The notes beneath the pieces are model-generated. The model saw only the letters and a program-made list of their open reading frames with translations, searched no databases and was not told where the DNA came from. Made by a program: the position numbers and the translations under genes. From Streptomyces sp. NBC_00287 (GTDB taxonomy: Bacteria > Actinomycetota > Actinomycetes > Streptomycetales > Streptomycetaceae), in the NCBI RefSeq assembly GCF_036173105.1, contig NZ_CP108053.1, forward strand, positions 6,448,001-6,512,000: 64,000 nucleotides of DNA, given 5' to 3'. Position 1 is the first letter of the stretch. Each line of letters starts with the position of its first letter. Below are positions 16,348 through 24,788 of the stretch, piece after piece.

Positions 16348-17032
16348 GGGACCCGCTCACCCACCGATACTGCAACTCCGGCCGCCCCACCGTCCCGTAC
16401 TGCGGACTGCGCGCCGCCCGCCCCGCAACCACCAGATGTTCCAGATACCGCCGCGCCGTGATCCGCGAGATCCCCACCGCCTCCGCCACGCCCGTCGCGG
16501 TCAGTCCCTCCGCGCAGTCCCGCAGCGCCACCGTCACCCGCTCCAGCGTCGGCGCGCTCAACCCCTTCGGCAGCGCCGCCGGACCCGGCGCCCGTAGCGT
16601 CGCCAGCGCCCGGTCGACCTCGTCCTGACCGCTCGCCTCGCCCGCCGCCGCGTGGAACTCGGCGTACCGCACGAGCCGGTCCCGCAGGGTCGCGAAGGTG
16701 AACGGCTTCAGGACGTACTGGACCACACCCAGCGACACACCCTCCCGCACCACTGCCAGATCCCGCGCCGACGTCACCGCGATCACATCCGCGTGATGGC
16801 CCAATGCGCGAAGAGAGCGGGCGAGTTGCAGGCCGTGGACGTCCGGGAGGTGGAGGTCCAGCAGGAGCAGGTCCACCGGCGTACGGTCCAGCGCGCGGCG
16901 CGCCTCCGCACCCGTGTGCGCCTTGCCGACCGCCGTGAAACCGGGGACCCGGTTGACGTACATGACATGCGCGTCCGCGGCGACGGGATCGTCCTCCACG
17001 ACCAGGACACGGATCGGCTGTTCGGTGGTCAT
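16340..17032 (-). CDS. CitB/DcuR-type response regulator
   Basis: 230 aa. Receiver domain 1-125: acidic pair VEDDPV, phospho-acceptor Asp in LLLLDLHLPDVHG, T/S in VIAVTSA, Lys in YVLKPF. The C-terminal half has a helix-turn-helix (GVAEAVGISRITARRYLEHL) as in CitB/DctR regulators. The start codon overlaps the sensor kinase stop (ATGA), so the pair is one operon. It probably binds upstream of dctA, the next gene on the other strand, in response to C4-dicarboxylate or citrate. Confidence 0.9.
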   Translation of the reverse strand: MTTEQPIRVLVVEDDPVAADAHVMYVNRVPGFTAVGKAHTGAEARRALDRTPVDLLLLDLHLPDVHGLQLARSLRALGHHADVIAVTSARDLAVVREGVSLGVVQYVLKPFTFATLRDRLVRYAEFHAAAGEASGQDEVDRALATLRAPGPAALPKGLSAPTLERVTVALRDCAEGLTATGVAEAVGISRITARRYLEHLVVAGRAARSPQYGTVGRPELQYRWVSGSPS

Positions 17033-18705
17033 ACGTCGCCTCCAGAGACTGAGCCCCCAGAAACTACGCCCTCAGAAACCACGCCCTCAGAAATCACGCC
17101 CTCACGCGGCACGGAACCCCTCAGCGGCAACCGCACCTCGAACTCCGCCCCACCCCCGGCCGCCCCGGTCACCGTCAGCGTCCCCTCATGCCGACTCACC
17201 GCCTGCCGCGCCAGCGCCAGCCCCAGCCCCCGCCCCCCTGGCCCCGCCGGCTTCGTCGAGAAGCCCCGCTCGAACACCACCTCGGCATGCGCGGGATCCA
17301 CGCCCGCCCCCGTGTCCGACACCCTCAGCACCAGATCCGACGCCTGCGTGTACGCCGTCACCGTCACCCGCGCCCGCACACTGCCCTGCGCCGCGTCCAC
17401 CGCGTTGTCGATCAGGTTGCCGAGGATGGTCACCAGGTCCCGGGCGGGCAGGGAGGACGGCAGCAGCCCGTCGTCCAGCCGGCTGTCCTCCGACACCACC
17501 AGCTCCACACCCCGCTCGTTCGCCTGCGCCGTCTTCCCCAGCAGCAGGGCGGCCAGCACCGGCTCGCTCACCGCAGCCACCACCTGATCGGTCAGCGCCT
17601 GCGCCAGCTCGAGCTCGGCCGTGGCGAACTCCACCGCCTCCTCGGCCCGCCCCAGCTCGATCAGCGACACGACCGTATGCAATCGATTGGCCGCCTCGTG
17701 CGCCTGCGAGCGCAGCGCCTGTGTGAAGCCCCGCTCGGAATCCAACTCGCCCATCAGGGACTGGAGTTCGGTGACGTCACGCAGGGTGACGACCGTGCCC
17801 CGGCGCTCCCCGCCCGACACCGGGGAGGTGTTGACCACCAGCACCCGGTCCGCCGTCAGCTGCACCTCGTCCACCCTCGGCTCCGACGCCAGCAGCGCAC
17901 CCGTCAGTGACGGCGGCAGCCGGAGGTCGGCGACCGAGGTGCCGACCGCCTCCTCCGACACGCCCAGCAGCTCCCGGCCGCCGTCGTTGATCAGCGCCAC
18001 CCGGAACTGGCCGTCGAGCATCAGCAGGCCCTCGCGCACGGCGTGCAGCGCGGCCTGGTGGTAGTCGTGCATACGGCTGAGCTCGGCCGCGTTCATGCCA
18101 TGGGTGTGCCGGCGCAGGCGGGCGTTGATGACGTACGTCCCCACCGCCCCGAGCGCGAGCGCCCCGCCCGCCACGCCGATCAGCGCCGTGAGCTGGTCCT
18201 GGACCCGCTTGCTGATCTCCTCGACCTTGATGCCCGCGCTGACCAGGCCGACGATCCTCCCGCCGTCCCAGATGGGTGTGACCGCGCGGACGGAGGGACC
18301 GAGGGTGCCGGTGTACGTCTCGGTGAAGGAGCCGCCCTTCAGCGCGTCCTCGATATGGCCGATGAAGCGCTGGCCGATCTCGTCGGGGTTGGGGTGGGTC
18401 CAGCGGATGCCCTTCGTGTCCATGATCGTGACGAAGTCGACCCCGGTGTCCTGCTGGACATGGAGGGCGTACGGCTGGAGGGAGGAGGACGGGTCGTCGG
18501 TGCGGATCGCCTCGCGTACCGAGGGGGAGTCGGCGACCGAGCGGGCCACGGCCAGCGCCTGTCGGCCGGCCGCGTCCTCGGCCTGGCTGCGGTCGCTGAC
18601 GTAGCTGAACAGCGCGTACCCGGCGACGAGCACCGCTATCAGCACGGCCTGCATGGCGAAGAGCTGGCCGGCCAGGCTGCGGGGTCGGGGGACGGGGAAG
18701 CGCAT
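17029..18705 (-). CDS. CitA/DcuS-type sensor histidine kinase
   Basis: 558 aa membrane kinase. TM1 at about 10-35; an extracytoplasmic PDC/CACHE sensor ~36-170 (DFVTIMDTKGIRWTHPNPDE, GQRF and VGLVSAGI are typical of CitA/DcuS); TM2 ~172-195; a PAS domain ~215-310; the H-box ALRSQAHEAANRLHTV; then HATPase_c with N-box NLIDNAVDAA, G1 DTGAGV and G2 GRGLGL. Expected ligand: citrate or C4-dicarboxylate at the outer face. The C-terminal tail carries four near-repeats of (E/G)GV(V/I)S encoded by 15-bp tandem repeats (about 17050-17110), a slippage-prone appendix not part of the kinase core. Divergent from dctA. Confidence 0.91.
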   Translation of the reverse strand: MRFPVPRPRSLAGQLFAMQAVLIAVLVAGYALFSYVSDRSQAEDAAGRQALAVARSVADSPSVREAIRTDDPSSSLQPYALHVQQDTGVDFVTIMDTKGIRWTHPNPDEIGQRFIGHIEDALKGGSFTETYTGTLGPSVRAVTPIWDGGRIVGLVSAGIKVEEISKRVQDQLTALIGVAGGALALGAVGTYVINARLRRHTHGMNAAELSRMHDYHQAALHAVREGLLMLDGQFRVALINDGGRELLGVSEEAVGTSVADLRLPPSLTGALLASEPRVDEVQLTADRVLVVNTSPVSGGERRGTVVTLRDVTELQSLMGELDSERGFTQALRSQAHEAANRLHTVVSLIELGRAEEAVEFATAELELAQALTDQVVAAVSEPVLAALLLGKTAQANERGVELVVSEDSRLDDGLLPSSLPARDLVTILGNLIDNAVDAAQGSVRARVTVTAYTQASDLVLRVSDTGAGVDPAHAEVVFERGFSTKPAGPGGRGLGLALARQAVSRHEGTLTVTGAAGGGAEFEVRLPLRGSVPREGVISEGVVSEGVVSGGSVSGGDV

Positions 18706-18757
18706 GTCGTCAGTGTGCCTCCCCGGTTAAGCGTGAACTAAATGAACGGAAGGGTGA

Positions 18758-18774
18758 CCGCCCTCACAGGGCGG
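18758..18774. promoter_or_regulatory. inverted repeat between the citAB-type operon and dctA
   Basis: CCGCCCT-cac-AGGGCGG: perfect 7-bp arms, in the 151-bp divergent gap, about 85 bp upstream of the dctA start. It may be a response-regulator or global-regulator operator or an RNA hairpin. Confidence 0.35.
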
Positions 18775-18856
18775 GAGATAGTCACGGCATTCCTCAAATC
18801 CCCCGGACGTGAGCCGCACGCCGGTGATGCCGACGAAGACGTCAAGGAGGGCAGCC

Positions 18857-20236
18857 GTGGCCGCCAGTACCCCCGATACGGCCCCCGCAGTCAAGCGGGA
18901 CCGCACGCACTATCTCTATATCGCGGTGATCGTCGCGGTCGCCCTGGGCATCACCGTCGGTCTGGTCGCACCCGACTTCGCGGTGGAGCTGAAGCCGATC
19001 GGCACCGGGTTCGTGAACCTGATCAAGATGATGATCTCGCCGATCATCTTCTGCACGATCGTTCTCGGCATCGGCTCGGTCCGCAAGGCCGCGAAGGTCG
19101 GCGCCGTCGGCGGTATCGCGCTGGTCTACTTCACGATCATGTCGCTGGTCGCGCTGGGCATCGGCCTGGTCGTCGGCAACATCCTGGAGCCGGGCACCGG
19201 CCTCGCGGTGACCGACGCGGTCAAGGACGCGGGCCACGCCCAGGTCGACGCCGAGGCGAAGGACACCACCGAGTTCCTGCTCGGCATCATCCCGACCACG
19301 ATCGTCTCCGCCTTCACCGGCGGCGAGGTCCTCCAGACCCTGCTGGTCGCGCTGCTCGCCGGGTTCGCGCTGCAGGCGATGGGCCCGGCCGGACAGCCGA
19401 TCCTGCGCGGGGTCGAGCACATCCAGCGGCTGGTCTTCCGCATCCTCGCGATGGTCATGTGGGCCGCGCCGATCGGTGCCTTCGGTGCCATCGCGGCGGT
19501 CACCGGTTCGGCGGGCGTCGACGCCCTGAAGAGCCTGGCCGTGCTGATGCTCGGCTTCTACACCACCTGCTTCCTCTTCGTCTTCATCGTGCTCGCCGCC
19601 CTGCTGCGGGTCGTCGCGGGGATGAACATCTTCACGCTCTTCAAGTACCTGGGCCGTGAATTCCTGCTGATCCTGTCGACGTCCTCGTCCGAGTCCGCGC
19701 TGCCGCGGCTCATCGCGAAGATGGAGCACCTCGGGGTCAGCAAGCCGGTGGTCGGCATCACGGTGCCGACGGGGTACTCCTTCAACCTCGACGGCACGAT
19801 GATCTACATGACCATGGCGTCTCTGTTCATCGCCGATGCCATGGGTACGCCGATGTCTATCGGTGAGCAGATCCCGCTGCTGCTGTTCCTGCTGGTCGCC
19901 TCGAAGGGCGCGGCGGGTGTCACCGGTGCGGGCCTTGCCACCCTCGCGGGCGGCCTCCAGTCGCACAAGCCCGCCCTGGTGGACGGCATCGGCCTCATCG
20001 TCGGCATCGACCGCTTCATGAGCGAGGCCCGCGCCCTGACGAACTTCGCGGGCAACGCGGTGGCGACGGTCCTGATCGGCACATGGACGAAGGAGATCGA
20101 CCGCGGCCGGGTCGACCAGGTGCTGGCCGGCCAGATCCCCTTCGACGAGAAGACCCTGCTCGACGACGGCCCCGCGGACGAGACGCCCGTCGAGGTCCCC
20201 GAACAGGGCGGCGAAAAGGAACTGGCGAAGGCATAG
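18857..20236 (+). CDS. dctA: C4-dicarboxylate:cation symporter
   Basis: 459 aa from the GTG at 18857, chosen because AAGGAGG sits 6 bp upstream; an in-frame ATG at 18809 lacks one. DAACS/glutamate-symporter family (GltPh fold). Motifs are NLIKMMISPIIFCTIVLGIG in TM2, the serine-rich re-entrant hairpin STSSSESALPRLI, GYSFNLDGTMIYM in TM7, and KGAAGVTGAG in the second hairpin, with the substrate-binding Asp/Arg/Asn helix near FAGNAVATVLI. Imports succinate, fumarate or malate with Na+ or H+. Divergent from its likely two-component regulator. The convergent terminator at 20258-20294 ends it. Confidence 0.93.
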   Translation: MAASTPDTAPAVKRDRTHYLYIAVIVAVALGITVGLVAPDFAVELKPIGTGFVNLIKMMISPIIFCTIVLGIGSVRKAAKVGAVGGIALVYFTIMSLVALGIGLVVGNILEPGTGLAVTDAVKDAGHAQVDAEAKDTTEFLLGIIPTTIVSAFTGGEVLQTLLVALLAGFALQAMGPAGQPILRGVEHIQRLVFRILAMVMWAAPIGAFGAIAAVTGSAGVDALKSLAVLMLGFYTTCFLFVFIVLAALLRVVAGMNIFTLFKYLGREFLLILSTSSSESALPRLIAKMEHLGVSKPVVGITVPTGYSFNLDGTMIYMTMASLFIADAMGTPMSIGEQIPLLLFLLVASKGAAGVTGAGLATLAGGLQSHKPALVDGIGLIVGIDRFMSEARALTNFAGNAVATVLIGTWTKEIDRGRVDQVLAGQIPFDEKTLLDDGPADETPVEVPEQGGEKELAKA

Positions 20237-20257
20237 CACCACTTCCCCCAGAACCCC

Positions 20258-20294
20258 GAGCGGTCAGGCACTCCCCCCGTTGGCCTGACCGCTC
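20258..20294. terminator. bidirectional terminator hairpin, dctA / marR-type gene
   Basis: GAGCGGTCAGGC and GCCTGACCGCTC form a perfect 12-bp stem with a 13-nt loop, followed on the plus strand by a pyrimidine-rich, T-containing tail (CGGCTTCTTTGCTTCTT). It overlaps the 3' end of the MarR-family gene. Confidence 0.8.
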
Positions 20295-20746
20295 GGCTTC
20301 TTTGCTTCTTCCGGGGCCCACGGGTCGGTGATCTCCCGGAGGAGCGTGAGCGCCTCGCGCAGCTGCTTCATCCGCCGCTTGCCGAGGTGCTCCTCCCATT
20401 CCCGCTCCACTTCGGCTACGACGGCGTCGGCGACCTCCTTGGCCGCCCAGGCCTTCTCCGCGCCGAGCACCAGCCGGGCCCGCTTGTCAGTGGGGTCCGG
20501 CACGCGCGTGACATACCCGGCCTTCTCCAGCTGATCGACGAGAAACCCCGCCGTCTGCTTGGTGATCTGCGCCTGTTCCGCGAGCTCGGTGAGCCGCGTG
20601 CCATCGGGTCCGATGCGCTGCATGACACGGGCCTGGGCCGGCGTGAAGTCGTCGAAACCGGCCTCGGCGAGGGCGGCGAAGACGCGGTTCTCCAGGGCGC
20701 GGTAAGGGAGGAACAGCAGTACGCCGGTGTTGAGCTCACTGTCCAC
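20264..20746 (-). CDS. MarR-family transcriptional regulator
   Basis: 160 aa from the GTG at 20746, which has AGGAGG 4 bp upstream. Winged helix: RVMQRIGPDGTRLTELAEQA, QITKQTAGFLVDQLEKAGYV recognition helix, and wing DPTDKRARLVL with the conserved D-x-R-x-R. The C-terminal dimer helix ends in a charged tail. A perfect 23-bp palindrome lies just upstream (20783-20805) between this gene and the divergent maleylpyruvate-isomerase-like gene. Autorepression and joint control of both genes are likely; the ligand is unknown. Confidence 0.9.
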   Translation of the reverse strand: MDSELNTGVLLFLPYRALENRVFAALAEAGFDDFTPAQARVMQRIGPDGTRLTELAEQAQITKQTAGFLVDQLEKAGYVTRVPDPTDKRARLVLGAEKAWAAKEVADAVVAEVEREWEEHLGKRRMKQLREALTLLREITDPWAPEEAKKPSGQANGGSA

Positions 20747-20766
20747 GACGCCTCCTGGGTTCCACC

Positions 20767-20805
20767 TTGACACTAGTCAGGCTCTCTGACTAATTTAGTC
20801 AGAGA
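20767..20805. promoter_or_regulatory. MarR-type operator and overlapping promoter
   Basis: TCTCTGACTA-att-TAGTCAGAGA (20783-20805) is a perfect inverted repeat; a half-site-like ACTAGTCAG lies at 20772-20780. On the plus strand TTGACA (20767-20772), an 18-bp spacer and TAATTT (20791-20796) form a promoter whose -10 lies inside the palindrome. Binding would block transcription of the rightward gene, and probably also of the regulator. Confidence 0.75.
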
Positions 20806-20826
20806 AGCTTACCACTTGAGTGGGCG

Positions 20827-21444
20827 GTGATTCCCGTGGGTGTGGTGCTGGGGACCGACGAGCGCTGGCGGATCGTCGACGAGGAACGGGCGAGCCTGGC
20901 GGACCTCCTGGAGAGTCTGACCCCGGAGCAGTGGGAAACCCCGACGGCCTGCGGCGACTGGCGGGTACGCGATGTGGCGGCCCATCTGACCCTGGCGCCC
21001 CGCTTCTCGTACGGCGACCTGGTGCGCGACTGGATCCGGGCGAGGGGCGACATGAACCGCCTGATCCACGACACGGCGGTACGCGAAGCGCGGTTGCCCA
21101 CGGCCGGGATCGTGAAGAACCTCCGAGCCATCATCGGCAACCGCCGCCTGGCCCCCACGACCACACCCCGAGAACCCCTCCTCGACATCCTGGTCCACGG
21201 CCAGGACATCGCCCTGGCCCTGGGCCACCGACGCGAGATGCCGGTGGCGGCGGCCCGGGACGCGGCGGACAGGGTCTGGACGATGCGCTTCCCGCCACGT
21301 CCGTGGCCGCTTCCGCAGGCGAGGCTGGTGGCGACGGACATCGAGTGGACGAGGGGGAACGGCGAGGAGGTCCGGGCGCCGATGGCGGACTTGCTGATGC
21401 TGCTGACGGGCCGCCAAGACCGCCCGGCTCGCGGGGGAATGTGA
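20827..21444 (+). CDS. maleylpyruvate isomerase-family (DinB-like) protein, probably mycothiol-linked
   Basis: 205 aa from the GTG at 20827; a GTG nine bases later is also possible and neither has a strong ribosome-binding site. The N-terminal MDMPI/DinB four-helix fold shows LLESLTPEQWETPTACGDWR, VRDVAAHL with the metal-site His, and DILVHGQDIALALG with the second His pair. This actinobacterial family includes mycothiol-dependent isomerases and transferases; many members are uncharacterised. Control by the adjacent MarR regulator suggests a detoxification or redox role. Confidence 0.82.
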   Translation: MIPVGVVLGTDERWRIVDEERASLADLLESLTPEQWETPTACGDWRVRDVAAHLTLAPRFSYGDLVRDWIRARGDMNRLIHDTAVREARLPTAGIVKNLRAIIGNRRLAPTTTPREPLLDILVHGQDIALALGHRREMPVAAARDAADRVWTMRFPPRPWPLPQARLVATDIEWTRGNGEEVRAPMADLLMLLTGRQDRPARGGM

Positions 21445-21460
21445 GGCGTTCCGGCCCATC

Positions 21461-21600
21461 CGGCGTTAGGAGGTCCAGACTGTCCGGCGTTTGAGGACGA
21501 GGCCCGTTCAGGGCCGACAGCGGGGGTCTGGGGGCGCAGCCCCCAGTGGGGGTCCCCCCTCTGGGGGAGGGACGGGTAGGGGCGGCGGGGGCGAAGGAAA
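21461..21600 (+). repeat. dispersed Streptomyces-type intergenic repeat with hairpins
   Basis: The gap holds two copies of TCCGGCGTT(T/A) (near 21470 and 21483), then GGTCTGGGGGCGCAGCCCCC, a hairpin with perfect 8-bp arms at 21528-21535 and 21539-21546, and a second G5/C6-rich palindrome to about 21570. I recognise this text from many Streptomyces intergenic regions, where it recurs next to gene ends. It may act as terminator for the upstream gene. No mobile gene is attached. Confidence 0.6.
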
Positions 21601-21677
21601 TCCTTTGACCGCCGCCGGAGTCGAGCCCCACCCTGAACACCTCCGCACAATTCGGCCCATCCGCCGGAGGCACCCGC

Positions 21678-23189
21678 ATGAGCGAGTCGGAACAGCCCAT
21701 CGACCTCGACCGAGTCAGCGAACTGTTCTACGACTTCCTCACCGCCGTGGCCCACCCCGGCCGCCAAGACCCCCACGACCCGTCCCGCAACCTCAGCAAG
21801 CGCCTCCGCGAACACCTCGGCGCCACCCCCACGGACCGCCCCGTGGTCAAGGCCGCCTACGCCCCGTACGACCTCCCCAACGTCCACCTCGCCCTGGAAC
21901 GCTGGTTCGCCCAAGACGGCCGCACCCACGACCTCATCGGCCTCAGGGGCTCACAGCACCACGGCGACCTCACCCTCGGCGACATCCTCGAAGCAGCCGA
22001 CCGCTACGACCGCTTCACCATCGGCGCGGTCGCCTACGCCAGCCTCCCCGTCTCCGCCGACGAGGAACTCGCCTGCGTCTCCTGTGGCTTCTACCTCGGC
22101 ACCGACAAGGAAGACCGCTTCGCCGTCCTCCTGCGCGGCCCCCAGGACGAGTACGGCCGCAACAAGGTCGAACTCGAAGTCCTCGCCGCCGACACCGCCT
22201 TCGCCGACCGCTTCCTCGCCGACATCGACCGCCTGGTACACGAACACAACATCTTCCGCGGCCAGGTCCTCTCCTTCGAGGGCTCGGAGTTCCACCACGG
22301 CCTGGGCCCCTTCCGTTTCCACCGCCGCCCCGCCCTCACCCGCGACGACATCGTGCTCCCCACCGGCCTCCTGGACCGCGTCGAGCGCCAGGTCGTGGGC
22401 GTGGCCCGCCGCCGCGACCAACTCCGCGCCGCCGGCCAGCACCTGCGCCGCGGACTCCTCCTCTACGGCCCGCCCGGCACCGGCAAGACCCACACGATCC
22501 GCTATCTCCTCTCCCACCTCCCGCAGTTCACGGTCGTGGTCCTCGCCGGCACCAGCATCTCGGCGATCGGCCCGGCCTGCTCGCTGGCGCGGATGCTCCA
22601 GCCCGCACTGGTCGTCCTGGAGGACTGCGACCTGATCGCCGAGGCCCGCGACTACGCAGGCGGCGACCAGCCCCTGCTCTTCCAGGTCCTCAACGAGATG
22701 GACGGCCTGGGCGACGACGCCGACGTCGCCTTCCTGCTCACCACCAATCGCGCCGACCTCCTCGAACCGGCCCTGGTCCAGCGCCCCGGCCGTGTGGACC
22801 TGGCGGTCGAGATCCCCCTCCCGGACGCGGAGGGCCGCGCCCGCCTCCTCGGCCTGTACGGTGCCGCACTCGGCCTCGGCGAGGACATCACCGAGGAGGT
22901 GGTGACCCGTACCGAAGGCACGACCGCCTCCTTCACCAAGGAGCTGGTCCGCCGAGCCGTACTGATCGCGGCGGAGAGCGAATCCGACCGCACCCGCCCG
23001 TCCGACATCCGCGCCGCCCTGGACGAACTCCTCTCGGACCGGGATGCACTGACCCGCAAGCTCCTCGGGGTGCAGGGTGAGGAGGAGGACGAGGAGCGGG
23101 ACTCGGAGTTCCGCACGGTGTCGGCCCTCCCCGGCCCCCTCCACCCGGACTACCGCGGCCCGGGCCCGACGCCCGGCCTGGCGCCGTAG
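21678..23189 (+). CDS. AAA-family ATPase (ATPase module of AAA protease/Vps4-like type)
   Basis: 503 aa; ATG at 21678 with GGAGG upstream. The N-terminal ~230 residues are of unknown fold (RVSELFYDFLTAVAHPG, VHEHNIFRGQVLSFEGSEF). The AAA module spans about 230-440: Walker A LLLYGPPGTGKTHT, pore-loop region TSISAIGP, Walker B position ALVVLEDCDLI (order E-D rather than the usual D-E), sensor 1 FLLTTNRAD, and arginine fingers in VQRPGRVD. The C-terminal lid is followed by an acidic stretch EEEDEERDSE. There is no protease domain. Members with this layout are common in Actinobacteria without a firm function; a disaggregase or remodelling role is inferred. Confidence 0.85.
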   Translation: MSESEQPIDLDRVSELFYDFLTAVAHPGRQDPHDPSRNLSKRLREHLGATPTDRPVVKAAYAPYDLPNVHLALERWFAQDGRTHDLIGLRGSQHHGDLTLGDILEAADRYDRFTIGAVAYASLPVSADEELACVSCGFYLGTDKEDRFAVLLRGPQDEYGRNKVELEVLAADTAFADRFLADIDRLVHEHNIFRGQVLSFEGSEFHHGLGPFRFHRRPALTRDDIVLPTGLLDRVERQVVGVARRRDQLRAAGQHLRRGLLLYGPPGTGKTHTIRYLLSHLPQFTVVVLAGTSISAIGPACSLARMLQPALVVLEDCDLIAEARDYAGGDQPLLFQVLNEMDGLGDDADVAFLLTTNRADLLEPALVQRPGRVDLAVEIPLPDAEGRARLLGLYGAALGLGEDITEEVVTRTEGTTASFTKELVRRAVLIAAESESDRTRPSDIRAALDELLSDRDALTRKLLGVQGEEEDEERDSEFRTVSALPGPLHPDYRGPGPTPGLAP

Positions 23190-23211
23190 CACCCTCCCGC
23201 CGACAGCGGTG

Positions 23212-23239
23212 ATAGCGTCTAACGAACCCTTGACGCTAT
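23212..23239. promoter_or_regulatory. candidate TetR-type operator
   Basis: ATAGCGTC-n12-GACGCTAT, perfect 8-bp arms, 24 bp upstream of the TetR-family start; a TTGACG lies in the right arm. Its position suits autorepression. Confidence 0.55.
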
Positions 23240-23262
23240 ATCCCCACCGGCAGGAGGCACCC

Positions 23263-23901
23263 ATGCCCCCCCAGACCCCCCGCGAGCGCTACCGCGCCCA
23301 GGTCCGGGACGAGATCAAGACCCGCGCCTGGGAGCAGATCGCCGGTGCCGGGGCCTCCGCCCTGTCGCTCAATGCCATCGCCAAGCAGATGGGCATGAGC
23401 GGCCCCGCCCTGTACCGGTACTTCGCCAACCGCGACGAGCTGATCACCGAGCTCATCAGGGACGCGTACCGCAGCCTCGCCGACCGTTTCCAGACCGCCG
23501 CCAAGGCCGGGGCGAGCCTCGGTGACCTCGCCCGGACCATGCGCCGCTGGGCCCTCGACGACCCCCAGCGGTACTTCCTCGTGTTCGGCACCCCCGTCCC
23601 CGGCTATCAGGCGCCGCCCGACACCACCCTGATCGCCTCCGAGGTCATGGCCGTACTCCTCGACGCCTGCGAAGCCGCGGGAGCCGCAGAGACAGCGGAC
23701 CCCTTCCGGGCCCATATCGCCGAGCACCGCCTCTGGGCGGGCGACCACTCGGCCCCGCCCGCGGCCCTCCACCACGCCCTCGTCTTCTGGACCCGTCTGC
23801 ACGGCGTCCTGTCCCTCGAACTCGCCGGCCACTTCACCGGCATGGGCTTCGACCCGGCCGAGCTGTACGCCGCCGAGACCCGAGCCCTCACCGGCTCCTG
23901 A
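23263..23901 (+). CDS. TetR-family transcriptional regulator
   Basis: 212 aa from the ATG at 23263 (GGAGG 6 bp upstream). DNA-binding domain residues ~8-60: RAWEQIAGAGASALSLNAIA, KQMGMSGPALYRYFANRDEL is the classical TetR recognition helix. The C-terminal TetR_C-like domain has WALDDPQRYFLVFGTPVPGY and ends in DPAELYAAE. Its own promoter carries an inverted repeat. It overlaps the convergent aldo/keto reductase gene by 14 bp; the regulated gene could be either that or itself. Confidence 0.92.
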   Translation: MPPQTPRERYRAQVRDEIKTRAWEQIAGAGASALSLNAIAKQMGMSGPALYRYFANRDELITELIRDAYRSLADRFQTAAKAGASLGDLARTMRRWALDDPQRYFLVFGTPVPGYQAPPDTTLIASEVMAVLLDACEAAGAAETADPFRAHIAEHRLWAGDHSAPPAALHHALVFWTRLHGVLSLELAGHFTGMGFDPAELYAAETRALTGS

Positions 23902-24787
23902 CGGCGTCGTCCAGCCGGGCCCGCTCCTCCCCGCTCAGCACCAGATCCGCCGCCCCGGCCGAGTCCCGGATCGTCTCCGGACGGCTCGCCCCGGGGATCG
24001 GGATCACGGTCGGCGACAAGCCCAACAGCCAGGCCAGACATATCCGTTGAGCACTCATGCCCCGCTCCCGCGCCACCGCGTGAAACGCCTCCAGCGGACC
24101 TGCCCCGCCGCCCTTGATCCTCGACGGCCCGTCCAGTGAGCTGCGCGAGATCCCGCCGAGCGGGCTCCACGGCAGAAACCCCAGCCCCAGGTCCGCGCAG
24201 AGCCTCAGCTCGGCCTCACTGTCCCGGACGGCCGGCGAGTACCGGTTCTGCACCGAGACCAGCCGGTCGCCGAGAATCTCGTGGGCCACCCAGATCTGGC
24301 GGACATCCGTATTGGAGACCCCGACCAGCCGGATCTTCCCCTCGTCGGCCAGCTCGCGCAACGCGCCCACCGACTCCTCGAAGGGGATCGAAGGGTCGGG
24401 CTTGTGAAGCTGGTACAGGCCGATCGCCTCCACTCCCAGCCGCTTCAGCGAGGCCTCCGCCGCCGCCTTCAGCCATCGAGGGTCGCCGTTCACCGTCCAA
24501 CCCCCGTCGGAGGGGCGCCCCCTGCCACCCTTCGTTGCCACCAGCACATCCCCCGTGCCACCGCCGTAGGTGGCGAGCGCCCGGGCGACCAGGAGTTCGT
24601 TGTGGCCGGGCGGCTCGCCGGGCAAGTGGTAGGAGTCCGCCGTGTCCAGCAGGGTCACGCCCGCGTCGAGCGCCGCGTGCACGGTGGCCAGGGCCCGCGC
24701 TTCGTCCGGTCGGCCCTCGATGGACAGCGGCATCGCGCCGAGCCCGACCGCGCTCACCCGCACTTGGCCAAGATTGCGGTACCGCAT
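23888..24787 (-). CDS. aldo/keto reductase
   Basis: 299 aa TIM barrel, NADPH-dependent carbonyl reduction in the cytoplasm. Catalytic tetrad candidates: LLDTADSYHLPGE (Asp and Tyr), Lys in VLVATKGG, and LYQLHKPDPSIPFEES (His). NADPH-binding end: IPIPGASRPETIRDS in place of the usual R-x-x-x-x-x-N. ATG at 24787; the stop of the upstream epimerase gene is 1 bp away (TGATATG), so the two are one operon. Substrate unknown. Confidence 0.9.
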   Translation of the reverse strand: MRYRNLGQVRVSAVGLGAMPLSIEGRPDEARALATVHAALDAGVTLLDTADSYHLPGEPPGHNELLVARALATYGGGTGDVLVATKGGRGRPSDGGWTVNGDPRWLKAAAEASLKRLGVEAIGLYQLHKPDPSIPFEESVGALRELADEGKIRLVGVSNTDVRQIWVAHEILGDRLVSVQNRYSPAVRDSEAELRLCADLGLGFLPWSPLGGISRSSLDGPSRIKGGGAGPLEAFHAVARERGMSAQRICLAWLLGLSPTVIPIPGASRPETIRDSAGAADLVLSGEERARLDDAVRSR

Positions 24788-24788
24788 A

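Noticed and set aside
18842..20242. Long frame of 466 codons antisense to dctA
   Set aside because: Shadow frame of GC-rich coding DNA; His/Asp/Arg-rich composition without domains, while dctA on the other strand is unmistakable.
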